Of a DNA stretch of 64,000 nucleotides, positions 1-7,512 are shown piece after piece (the first letter of the stretch is position 1; every line of letters starts with the position of its first letter). Origin of the DNA: Persicitalea jodogahamensis (GTDB lineage: Bacteria > Bacteroidota > Bacteroidia > Cytophagales > Spirosomataceae); NCBI RefSeq assembly GCF_014651615.1, contig NZ_BMXF01000005.1:248001-312000 (forward strand), in the 5' to 3' direction. The position numbers and the translations under genes are program-made. A model generated the notes under the pieces. The model did no database searches. It had not been told where the DNA came from and saw nothing but the letters and a program-made list of their open reading frames with translations.

Positions 1-209
1 AGAACTACGATGTGCTCCTCGAACGCGTCCACGAGGTCGGCATTGATCCCGACATAATCTGGTGGTACCTTGAAACCCGTAAGTTCGGCACGGCCCCGCA
101 CTCAGGCTTCGGCCTGGGCTTCGAACGCCTGGTCCAGTTCGTTACGGGTATGGGGAACATACGTGATGTGATTCCTTTCCCGCGTTACCCGAAAAGCGCA
201 GAGTTTTAA
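1..209 (+). CDS. asnS: Asparaginyl-tRNA synthetase, C-terminal fragment
   Basis: This is the last 69 or so residues of a class II aminoacyl-tRNA synthetase that charges tRNA-Asn in the cytoplasm; the 5' part lies outside the window. The class II motif 3 is visible as [15 protein letters not shown], whose Arg contacts ATP, followed by the family-typical ending [15 protein letters not shown]. The preceding [10 protein letters not shown] stretch matches AsnRS rather than AspRS, where the equivalent tail is longer. The reading frame is open from base 3. The next gene, nuoH, is on the same strand but separated by a structured repeat element. Confidence 0.95.
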   Translation, partial: NYDVLLERVHEVGIDPDIIWWYLETRKFGTAPHSGFGLGFERLVQFVTGMGNIRDVIPFPRYPKSAEF

Positions 210-212
210 TTT

Positions 213-315
213 GAGTGGCAAAGTACCCAAGTGCCCGAGTGAGTATTTAAATACTAAAACCTCTGCCGGACATACTCCGCATCCGGCGTCAGCCCACTTT
301 GGTACTTTGCCACTC
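213..315. repeat. Structured inverted-repeat element between asnS and nuoH
   Basis: Seen directly: a perfect 15-bp inverted repeat has arms at 213-227 (GAGTGGCAAAGTACC) and 301-315 (GGTACTTTGCCACTC). Inside it lie a 14-bp perfect palindrome AGTATTTAAATACT (242-255) and a hairpin GCCGGA/TCCGGC (265-270/282-287). The outer pairing continues imperfectly inward. It follows the asnS stop by four bases and precedes nuoH, so it may fold in RNA as a transcription end or processing signal, or be a small non-autonomous repeat. It has no T-tract, so it is not a textbook terminator. Confidence 0.6.
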
Positions 316-343
316 TGGAACTTTACCACTTCAAAGAATCCCC

Positions 344-1429
344 ATGCTCTTTACGCTCCTCATCTTCCTCCTCATGGTACCCGGCTTCGTGGTCGTGGGG
401 GTGTATCTTGAGCGGAAGGTTTCGGCATTTATCCAGGATCGGATGGGGCCGATGGAGGTAGGGAAATGGGGGCTGCTGCAACTTATCGCCGACTTATTAA
501 AGCTACTGCAGAAGGAAGACATCGTTCCCAAAGCTGCCGACAAATGGCTGTTTCTGGGCGCTCCGTTCATTATATTCGCGGCTGTGTTTGCAGCCTATGC
601 GGTTATGCCCATGGCACCGGGACTGAGCGGTTCGGGGGCGGCGGTAGGTGTGTTTTATCTGATTACCATCTTATCGGTAGATGTCATCGGGATTTTGATG
701 GCGGGCTGGGGTTCCAACAACAAGTACTCGCTCTTCGGCGCCATGCGCTCAGTCGCACAGATCATCAGCTACGAAGTACCCCTTGGCCTGAGCGTACTTT
801 GCGTGGTGATGCTCACCCAAACCCTCGATCTGCAGGTGATCAGTTTTCAGCAGGGGATCTATTCTTTGGAACCGATCTACCTTTTTGGGTTAAAAGATTT
901 GGGAGTTGACGTGACGCATGTGGGCGGTTTTTTATCCTGGAACATCGTCAGAAACCCATTTTTGCTGATCGTGTACGTTATTTTTTTCATTGCCTCACTG
1001 GCTGAATGCAACCGTGCGCCCTTCGACCTTCCCGAGGGCGAATCGGAGCTGGTTGGCGGCTTTCATACGGAGTACTCAGGGATGCGCTATGCGCTGCTCA
1101 TGCTGTCGGAATACGGGATGATGCTGCTGGTATCGTTGCTGGGGGCTGTGCTTTTTCTGGGTAGTTGGAATACGCCATTCCCGAACATCGGCCCTGTCCG
1201 GCTGGCCGACTGGACAAGCGGCGAGCCGGGTACCTGGCTGGGATACATATCAGGGGCGTTTTGGCTTTTATCCAAGGCCTTGCTGGGCGTGCTGGTACAA
1301 ATGTGGGTTCGCTGGACGCTGCCACGGCTGCGTGTGGATCAGCTTATGTACTTGGGCTGGAAGGTGCTCACGCCCGTAGGGTTGGTGCTTTTCTTTGTAT
1401 CGGGGGTGTGGAGGTTATTGGGAGTTTGA
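344..1429 (+). CDS. nuoH: NADH-quinone oxidoreductase subunit H
   Basis: Membrane subunit of respiratory complex I that forms part of the quinone-binding chamber and couples electron transfer to proton pumping. I place the start at the ATG at 344, giving 361 aa beginning MLFTLLIFLL, because the family's first membrane helix starts there; an earlier GTG at 299 would add residues inside the repeat element. Family signatures are clear: ERKVSAFIQDRMGP near residues 23-36, NRAPFDLPEGESELVGGF in the conserved quinone-site loop, and MWVRWTLPRLRVDQL near the C-terminus. About eight hydrophobic segments are present. No other nuo gene is next to it in this window, so it is separated from the usual nuo operon on at least the downstream side. 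Confidence 0.95.
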   Translation: MLFTLLIFLLMVPGFVVVGVYLERKVSAFIQDRMGPMEVGKWGLLQLIADLLKLLQKEDIVPKAADKWLFLGAPFIIFAAVFAAYAVMPMAPGLSGSGAAVGVFYLITILSVDVIGILMAGWGSNNKYSLFGAMRSVAQIISYEVPLGLSVLCVVMLTQTLDLQVISFQQGIYSLEPIYLFGLKDLGVDVTHVGGFLSWNIVRNPFLLIVYVIFFIASLAECNRAPFDLPEGESELVGGFHTEYSGMRYALLMLSEYGMMLLVSLLGAVLFLGSWNTPFPNIGPVRLADWTSGEPGTWLGYISGAFWLLSKALLGVLVQMWVRWTLPRLRVDQLMYLGWKVLTPVGLVLFFVSGVWRLLGV

Positions 1430-1575
1430 GGCCCTAGTTTGTTCTCCTTCGTCTTTTTCTGGCCAGACACATCCGGTTTTAAAATTCGCAACCCGCTTTT
1501 TTCGCACAAAATGCCCCCTTTTTCAGTTATACAGAAGGCTAATCAAAAACCATTAAGTCGCTAAAATCGAAATCA

Positions 1576-2340
1576 ATGAAAAAACACTTCCTCTTCCTCG
1601 TCTTATTTATTGGCGGCCTGACTGTTTCGTCAAATGCCCAAAAATCTTCCAACCCGGCGGCCAAAGGCTTCAATACGGCCGGATCTGACGCCAAGGCGAT
1701 TGCCTTGGCCGATGCAGCGATGGACGCCATGGGCGGCCGCAAAAACTGGGACAACACCCACTACATCACCTGGAATTTCTTTGGAAACCGCCGTCTTACC
1801 TGGGATAAGTGGACAGGTGACGTGCGCGTTGAGAACCTGAAAAATGACCAAACTGTGCTGCTGAACGTCAATACAGACAAAGGCCGCGTAATGAAAAACG
1901 GTCAGGAAATCACTCAGCCCGACTCCGTGGACAAGTACGTAAAGCAGGCCAAGAGTGCCTGGATCAACGACTCTTATTGGTTGGTAATGCCTTACAAACT
2001 AAAAGATTCGGGCGTAACGCTGAAATACATGGGTGAGGACAAAACCGAAGACGGGGCTGCTGCCGAAAAGATTCAGATGACTTTTGAAAACGTCGGCGAT
2101 ACTCCCCAGAACAAATACTATGTCTGGCTCAGCCCCGATTCCAAAATGGTGACACAATGGGCCTATTTTGCCAAAGCCGAAAACGACAAGCCCAACTTCA
2201 CCATGCCCTGGAAAGCATACAAACCCTACGGCAAAGTGATGCTTTCGGGAGACCGGGGACAGCGACAGTTGACCGATATTCAGGTCTTTGATAAGCTACC
2301 AAAGTCCGTTTTCGAATCTTTCGAGAAGCCGACTTTCTGA
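1576..2340 (+). CDS. Secreted protein of unknown function, LolA-like fold possible
   Basis: A 254-aa protein with a Sec signal peptide (MKKHFLFLVLFIGGLTVSSNAQ, cleavage after the Ala-Gln-type site). The mature part opens with a helix containing ALADAAMDAMGGRKNW and then alternating strand-like segments such as YITWNFFGNRRLTWDKW and YYVWLSPDSKMVTQWAYF. This pattern resembles periplasmic proteins with a LolA/LppX-like half-barrel that Bacteroidota encode in many copies, but no diagnostic residue lets me assign a function. It is a single gene between nuoH and hemH on the same strand, with 146 bp before and 71 bp after. Likely periplasmic or outer-membrane associated. Confidence 0.75.
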   Translation: MKKHFLFLVLFIGGLTVSSNAQKSSNPAAKGFNTAGSDAKAIALADAAMDAMGGRKNWDNTHYITWNFFGNRRLTWDKWTGDVRVENLKNDQTVLLNVNTDKGRVMKNGQEITQPDSVDKYVKQAKSAWINDSYWLVMPYKLKDSGVTLKYMGEDKTEDGAAAEKIQMTFENVGDTPQNKYYVWLSPDSKMVTQWAYFAKAENDKPNFTMPWKAYKPYGKVMLSGDRGQRQLTDIQVFDKLPKSVFESFEKPTF

Positions 2341-2411
2341 ATCAGGGGCAGGGCGCCCCTGTCTGCTCATCTGCCTTAACAAGAGGTCTTTCAGTAGTAA
2401 TTTCCTAAAAG

Positions 2412-3479
2412 ATGAATATCCAAACTTCACCCACTACCCACACTACTACCAAAAAAAGCATCGGAAAAACGGGCGTCCTGATCGTGAATCTCGGAACGCC
2501 GGATAGCCCGAATACGCCCGATGTACGCAAGTACCTGCGCGAATTCCTGATGGACGGCCGTGTAATCGACATTTCATACACGTCGCGCTGGATGTTGATA
2601 AATCTCATTATTGCGCCTTTCCGGGCACCGAAGTCGGCCAAGGTTTATAAAGAACTGTGGACCGAAGCGGGCTCGCCACTGAAAACTTACGGTGTCGCAG
2701 TGGAAGAAATGCTTCAGAAGGCGCTGGGAAATGAGTATGTAGTGAAGCTGGCTATGCGGTATCAAAGCCCCAGCATAGAGAATAGCCTGGCCGAACTACA
2801 GCAGTTGGGACTTTCCAAAATCACCGTTATCCCATTTTTTCCGCAGTATGCCTCCGCCTCCACAGGTTCGGTCTATGAAGAAGTCATGCGGGTGCTGAGC
2901 CAGTGGCAGGTCATGCCGGAGCTACGTTTTGTCAACCGTTTCCTGGATCACCCAAAATTCATTGAAGGTTTTGTACAGGCGGGCAAAAAGTACTTAGCCG
3001 AGCGCGACTACGATCATATTCTGTTTAGTTACCATGGCTTGCCGGAGCGGCAAATCCTGAAAGGCGACTACACCGGCAAACAATGCAAGCTAGGTAGTTG
3101 CTGCGATACTGCGAACAGGCACAACCAGTTCTGCTACCGTGCTCAATGCTTTGAAACGACGCGCCTGCTAGTGAAGGAACTGGGCCTGGAAGAGGGCACC
3201 TACACGACGGCTTTCCAGTCGCGCCTGGGCAAAACGCCCTGGATAAAGCCTTACACTGACGATATTATTAAAGAACTGGCCGGCCGCGGTATCAAGAGCG
3301 TTCTGGCATTTTCACCTTCCTTCGTGGCCGACTGCCTGGAAACGACTATCGAAATCGGCGACGAATACAAGGAGCTGTTCGAAGAACAGGGTGGTGAGCA
3401 CTGGCAATTGGTCGAAAGCTTGAACGACAGCAAAATATGGGTCGAAACGCTGGTTGATTTGGTGAAGCAGGAAGCGTGA
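2412..3479 (+). CDS. hemH: Ferrochelatase
   Basis: Inserts Fe(II) into protoporphyrin IX (or coproporphyrin) as the terminal metal-insertion step of heme synthesis. The 355-aa protein begins the catalytic fold with VLIVNLGTPDSP (about residues 22-33), carries the active-site His208 in SYHGLPER, and the second conserved acidic segment LETTIEIGDEY near residues 314-324. A Cys-rich insertion directly after the His motif has five cysteines at 225, 230, 231, 241 and 246, a pattern compatible with an internal [2Fe-2S] cluster as known from some bacterial ferrochelatases; that is inference. The gene is convergent with ridA. Confidence 0.95.
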   Translation: MNIQTSPTTHTTTKKSIGKTGVLIVNLGTPDSPNTPDVRKYLREFLMDGRVIDISYTSRWMLINLIIAPFRAPKSAKVYKELWTEAGSPLKTYGVAVEEMLQKALGNEYVVKLAMRYQSPSIENSLAELQQLGLSKITVIPFFPQYASASTGSVYEEVMRVLSQWQVMPELRFVNRFLDHPKFIEGFVQAGKKYLAERDYDHILFSYHGLPERQILKGDYTGKQCKLGSCCDTANRHNQFCYRAQCFETTRLLVKELGLEEGTYTTAFQSRLGKTPWIKPYTDDIIKELAGRGIKSVLAFSPSFVADCLETTIEIGDEYKELFEEQGGEHWQLVESLNDSKIWVETLVDLVKQEA

Positions 3480-3546
3480 TCATCCGATTGCCCCAAATTT
3501 GCACGCTTCCTGCCGCTTATTCATTATCAGTGCATTGATACGCTGA

Positions 3547-3939
3547 TTATTTGGCGGGCATAGTAAAAATAGCGTCGATCTCGACTTTCAACCCCTCAGC
3601 CAGCACTGACTGCACCGTAGTGCGGGCGGGTTTGATGCCTGTGAAGTACGAAGCATACACTTCGTTGTAACGGGCAAAATCGTTAATGTCAGCCAAGTGC
3701 ACCGTACATTTCAGGACATCGTCAAGTGTCAGGCCTACCTGGCTGGCGATGGCTTTGATATTTTCCAGCGTCAGGCGGGTTTCTTCTTCAATCGTACCTA
3801 GCTTAAAGGTATTATTGGCAAAATCCACCGCTGCCTGGCCGCTCACAAACAGCAGGTCGCCACAAACGACACCGTCGGAATAGGCTCCTGTGCTGAAATC
3901 AGGATCACGCTGGGGGTGGGTCACTCTTTGCTTTTCCAT
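3547..3939 (-). CDS. ridA: RidA family enamine/imine deaminase
   Basis: A 130-aa protein of the YjgF/YER057c/UK114 family, normally a cytoplasmic homotrimer that hydrolyses reactive 2-aminoacrylate and related enamines made by PLP enzymes. The C-terminal half has the family pattern IKPARTTVQSV, supplying the carboxylate-binding Arg, followed by GLKVEIDAIF with the conserved Glu. The N-terminal GAYSDGVVCGDLLFVSGQ segment is also typical. Length matches the family. It starts with ATG at 3939 and heads a minus-strand run in reverse order after the MOSC gene, with about 38 bp between them. Exact substrate cannot be read from sequence. Confidence 0.92.
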   Translation of the reverse strand: MEKQRVTHPQRDPDFSTGAYSDGVVCGDLLFVSGQAAVDFANNTFKLGTIEEETRLTLENIKAIASQVGLTLDDVLKCTVHLADINDFARYNEVYASYFTGIKPARTTVQSVLAEGLKVEIDAIFTMPAK

Positions 3940-3977
3940 AGTTCTTGGGTACTTCTGGTTAATTAGTCAGTGTTTTT

Positions 3978-4805
3978 TTATACTAAGATTATTTCATCGC
4001 CGACACGCACTTCGCCTGTGCCCGTGTGAATGAGATCCCGGCCAAAGTAAATCTTCCTGTCCTTCAAACGGTATTTGGATAGCGTAGCCAGCGGTTCACG
4101 GCTCGTGGCGACTCCGGTGACAGGATCGACGTTCGGCACATTGCAGCGCGCGCAGTTTTCCAGCCCGGTGAAAGACACGCCGTTGATGGTAAAATCAATG
4201 ATTTCGTCTTCCTGATAAGGTGCGCCACCCGTAAACACAATATTAGGCCGGAAGCGAGCCATGGCCAGTTCGTCTGTTCCCGGCGCGGAGTTCGCAAGGT
4301 ACCGTTCGTTGAGATCGCGCAGGGAAGCCTCGCCAATCATCAAAAAAGGGTGAGCATCAGCAAACGAGGTCACCTTACCCGCCGGTCGGAAACCCGAACT
4401 GGCTTCAACCGGCCGGAGGCTTTCGTCCGGCATATACACCAGTCGGCACTTGATTCCCAGCACCTCGCTGAACCACGCATTTGCATCCGGGCCAAGACCG
4501 TGCGCGTCCACTTTTTCCTTCCAAACCGTTACGGTTCGGTCAGCGGCACCCTCGGGTTGCGCCGGAATAATCAGATCCTCGATTTTATAGTCCAGCGAAG
4601 CAATGCGTAGCATTTCGCTCTCCAACGAAGGCTGCAGCAGCCACATTTTTGGAAAATTACGGATAGTCAGAAACTTATCGTTCTCATCCGTGAGCATGAA
4701 GCGTCGGTCATTCGCAAAACCCCGGTCGGTCACCACAGCCGATGACACGGCAATGCCCCCAAGCGATTTGATGGGAAACAGGTAAAGCTGGCTTACGGTA
4801 AGCAT
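3978..4805 (-). CDS. MOSC domain protein (YcbX/mARC-like)
   Basis: A 275-aa protein of the MOSC superfamily with an N-terminal beta-barrel domain (LYLFPIKSLGG at the start) and a C-terminal MOSC domain. The motif ENCARCNVPNVDPVTG near the C-terminus contains the conserved cysteine that ligates the molybdenum cofactor in YcbX and mARC enzymes, which reduce N-hydroxylated compounds using ferredoxin-like or cytochrome partners. No fused 2Fe-2S ferredoxin domain is present, unlike E. coli YcbX. I chose the ATG at 4805, ten bases after the menB stop; a start at 4871 would overlap menB. Probably transcribed together with menB. Confidence 0.88.
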   Translation of the reverse strand: MLTVSQLYLFPIKSLGGIAVSSAVVTDRGFANDRRFMLTDENDKFLTIRNFPKMWLLQPSLESEMLRIASLDYKIEDLIIPAQPEGAADRTVTVWKEKVDAHGLGPDANAWFSEVLGIKCRLVYMPDESLRPVEASSGFRPAGKVTSFADAHPFLMIGEASLRDLNERYLANSAPGTDELAMARFRPNIVFTGGAPYQEDEIIDFTINGVSFTGLENCARCNVPNVDPVTGVATSREPLATLSKYRLKDRKIYFGRDLIHTGTGEVRVGDEIILV

Positions 4806-4815
4806 GTGCGTTTGT

Positions 4816-5655
4816 TTAAGAATGCTTGGGAAATTGATCAAAATCCGGCTTTCTCTTTTCGAGAAAAGCATCCCGTCCTTCCCGCGCTTCGTCGGTCATG
4901 TAGCCCAGTCGGGTGGCTTCACCCGCAAAAATCTGCTGCCCGACCATGCCATCGTCCACAAGATTGAAGGCGAATTTGAGCATTCGGATCGCCATTGGGC
5001 TTTTTTCCAGAATCTCCTGCGCCCATTGGTAGGCGGTGGCTTCCAGTTCGTCGTGCGGCACCACGGCATTGACCATGCCCATGTCGAAAGCTTCCTGCGC
5101 CGAGTAGCTGCGGCCCAGAAAGAAAATCTCCCGCGCCCGCTTCTGCCCAATCTGGCGGGCGAGGTAGGCCGAGCCATAGCCCGCATCGTAACTGGCCACG
5201 TTGGCGTCAGTCTGTTTGAAGATAGCGTGTTCTTTACTGGCCAGCGTCAGGTCACAAACTACGTGCAGGCTGTGTCCGCCACCCACCGCCCAGCCCGGCA
5301 CCACGGCGATGACGGGCTTGGTCATAAAACGGATTTGGCGCTGTACTTCCAGAATATTCAGGCGGTCCAGGCCGTCGTTGCCCTTGTAACCCGCCTTGTC
5401 ACGGAATTTCTGATCACCGCCGGAGCAGAAGGCATACACGCCGTCTTTAGCCGGGCCTTCGCCCGAGAGCAGCACTACGCCGATAGTGCCGTCATTGCGG
5501 GCATCGTCAAACGCATCCAGCAGTTCAAAGACGGTGCCGGGCCGGAAGGCATTGCGGACATCGGGACGATTGAAAGCAATGCGGGCGACGCCGTTCAGCT
5601 TTTTGTAGGTAATATCTTCGTATTCTTTGGCAGTCTGCCAGTTTGGTTCTTGCAT
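4816..5655 (-). CDS. menB: 1,4-dihydroxy-2-naphthoyl-CoA synthase
   Basis: Crotonase-fold enzyme that cyclises o-succinylbenzoyl-CoA in menaquinone synthesis, consistent with the menaquinone-based respiration of Bacteroidota and with nuoH nearby. From the ATG at 5655 it is 279 aa, beginning MQEPNWQTAKEYEDITY. Crotonase signatures: RNAFRPGTVFELLDAF, FCSGGDQKFRDKAGY (oxyanion-hole region), PGWAVGGGHSLHVVCDL and the MenB-typical YDAGYGSAYLARQIGQKRA. The family's bicarbonate-type site (GWAVGGG) is kept. It is followed after ten bases by the MOSC gene. Other menaquinone genes are not in the window. Confidence 0.95.
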   Translation of the reverse strand: MQEPNWQTAKEYEDITYKKLNGVARIAFNRPDVRNAFRPGTVFELLDAFDDARNDGTIGVVLLSGEGPAKDGVYAFCSGGDQKFRDKAGYKGNDGLDRLNILEVQRQIRFMTKPVIAVVPGWAVGGGHSLHVVCDLTLASKEHAIFKQTDANVASYDAGYGSAYLARQIGQKRAREIFFLGRSYSAQEAFDMGMVNAVVPHDELEATAYQWAQEILEKSPMAIRMLKFAFNLVDDGMVGQQIFAGEATRLGYMTDEAREGRDAFLEKRKPDFDQFPKHS

Positions 5656-5741
5656 TTTCAAAGGAAAGTTGAGAGTTGGTGTTTGAAAATCATCGATTTT
5701 CCGTGGTTCTCGCTTCAAATAACTGAAATTTTAACAAAAAA

Positions 5742-5789
5742 GGCGTCTTGAATTATTGTTTTCGTGTGAAAACGATAATTCAAGACGCC
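5742..5789 (-). terminator. Rho-independent terminator after susD
   Basis: A 22-bp stem with arms at 5742-5763 and 5768-5789, one G-T mismatch and a four-base loop GTGT. Read on the minus strand, the stem is followed by TTTTTGTTAAAATTT, so it is a good intrinsic terminator for the susC-susD transcript that ends at 5889, and it insulates menB downstream. Confidence 0.85.
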
Positions 5790-5888
5790 AACTCTGTCTG
5801 TAAAAAATGAATTTAGCTTAACGGATATGTGAACCCATTTTTGATAAAGCAAATGTGGTCCGTTGCCCCTTAGCTAGTGCCAACCGAA

Positions 5889-7430
5889 TCAGTATCCCGT
5901 ATTCTGGTACATTGCTTCGGGATTGAGCTTGTACTCATCGAACGGAATAGGGTAGTAGCGATCCTTGGGGCCAAAATTGGAAAGCTTGGCCAGGCCATAG
6001 TCCGACTGGCTTTTGGCTTTGAAATAACTGACTAACTCTGCATCACTGAAAAAGCGCAACAAATCGTACCAGCGCTGGTTTTCGAAGGCCAGCTCCACGC
6101 GGCGCTCGTGCAGGATGGCGAGTTTCAGGGTAGGGAATCTGGCAGCGTAGTCAGAGTTGTTTTTAGCGATTTCGTAGCGCGGCAGTCCGGCGCGTTCGCG
6201 CACCTGATCGAGGTAGCCGATGGCAGCGGCGTTGTCGCCCAGATACAGGTTGACCTCAGCCAGCATTAAAATTACATCCGCGTAGCGTAGCAGAATCCAG
6301 TCGTTACCACCGTAGCCGTTTGTCGTGGCGGTGGCGCTGTTGTCGCGGAATTTGGTGATGAAATAATCTTTGACAATGGGATCATTGGCGTACTTGATGG
6401 AAAAATCCTTACGCACATCACCCGTCTCGTAGGCTTTCACCAGATCCGGCTTTACGTTGGTTCCCGCACCATTGGAAGTGAAAAGGGAATTGATCGTTTC
6501 ACCCTTTGCCTGGTTATTGCGGGCAATCGACGACGAGTAGTTGATGTCGCCCTGCTTGTTCACGATCTGGAAAATCAGCTCAGGATTGGTCGTCTTCTTA
6601 TTCACGTCGAACACATCGGCGTAAGGAATCTCCTTCAATTGCCCGAAAGCACGCATGGTGTAGGCCGCCAGCAGGTAGGTTTTAGCTTCATTCAGATTCG
6701 TATTGCGGTTGGCTGCATCGAGCGTAGCAGCCATTGTCAGGTACACTTTGCCCAGCAGGGCGCTACCGGCGGCTTTGGATACGCGGCCCTTATTGGCGGC
6801 ATTTTGCAAATTGGGCAGCGAACTGGCCACGATATCTTTCAAATCGGTCACGATCTGCTGATAAACTACCTCCTTTTTCTCACGAAAAGTACTGGCGTTC
6901 ACCTCGTCGGTGGTATTGAGAGGTTTGGTGACCAAAGGTACATCGCCCCATTTGCGCACCAGTTCAAAGTAGATGAGTGCCCGCAGAAACTTGGCTTCGG
7001 CCTGGTATTGCTCTTTCAGCTTTGGGTCCGAAAAATTCACTTTCTCGATTCCTTCCAACACTTGATTGGCGCGCGCAATGGTCTGATACAAGCCCAGCCA
7101 ATGGTTTTTCAGGTACGTGTTACTAGGCAGCAGCGAGAAATCATTGAACTGGAACGGCTCGCCGGCGTTGGACTGGTTGTCGTTGCGCCCGGCATTGTCC
7201 GACCGCTCTTCATTGAACAGCGCGCTGGATTCGCCAACGCTATTGCCGCTACGCAGCGATTGGTAGATACCGTTGACGCCCAGCAGCACGTCATTTTCGT
7301 TGCGGTAGAAAGTAGAGGCCGCAACAGCATTGGGGTCCTGCAAGTCGATGAAATCCGTAGAACAGGAAGCAAGCACAGTCAGGGCGATGGCGAAAGCCGT
7401 GCTGCAGAAGGTAGTTTTTATATTTATCAT
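5889..7430 (-). CDS. SusD/RagB family nutrient-binding outer-membrane lipoprotein
   Basis: Surface lipoprotein that caps a SusC-type TonB-dependent transporter and binds the imported glycan or peptide. The 513-aa precursor has a lipoprotein signal ending LTVLASC, so Cys22 or so would be acylated, followed by the usual DFIDLQDPN start of mature SusD proteins. The helical TPR-like core is visible (QYQAEAKFLRALIYFELVRKWG, GLPRYEIAKNNSDYA, HERRVELAFENQRWYDLLRF), and the C-terminal PKDRYYPIPFDEYKLNP is a classic SusD ending. It lies 82 bp after the susC stop, clearly one operon. Substrate is not evident: no glycoside hydrolase gene sits beside it. Confidence 0.95.
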   Translation of the reverse strand: MINIKTTFCSTAFAIALTVLASCSTDFIDLQDPNAVAASTFYRNENDVLLGVNGIYQSLRSGNSVGESSALFNEERSDNAGRNDNQSNAGEPFQFNDFSLLPSNTYLKNHWLGLYQTIARANQVLEGIEKVNFSDPKLKEQYQAEAKFLRALIYFELVRKWGDVPLVTKPLNTTDEVNASTFREKKEVVYQQIVTDLKDIVASSLPNLQNAANKGRVSKAAGSALLGKVYLTMAATLDAANRNTNLNEAKTYLLAAYTMRAFGQLKEIPYADVFDVNKKTTNPELIFQIVNKQGDINYSSSIARNNQAKGETINSLFTSNGAGTNVKPDLVKAYETGDVRKDFSIKYANDPIVKDYFITKFRDNSATATTNGYGGNDWILLRYADVILMLAEVNLYLGDNAAAIGYLDQVRERAGLPRYEIAKNNSDYAARFPTLKLAILHERRVELAFENQRWYDLLRFFSDAELVSYFKAKSQSDYGLAKLSNFGPKDRYYPIPFDEYKLNPEAMYQNTGY

Positions 7431-7512
7431 GATGTTTCTAAAATGTGAAGTCGATACCAGACATCGAAGACCGGACTATCAATAACCATCCGGTATTCAA
7501 TAGAGACAATAC

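Noticed and set aside
4804-5751. 315-codon plus-strand frame over menB
   Set aside because: Antisense to a clear crotonase gene; composition bias in GC-rich codons creates long opposite frames.
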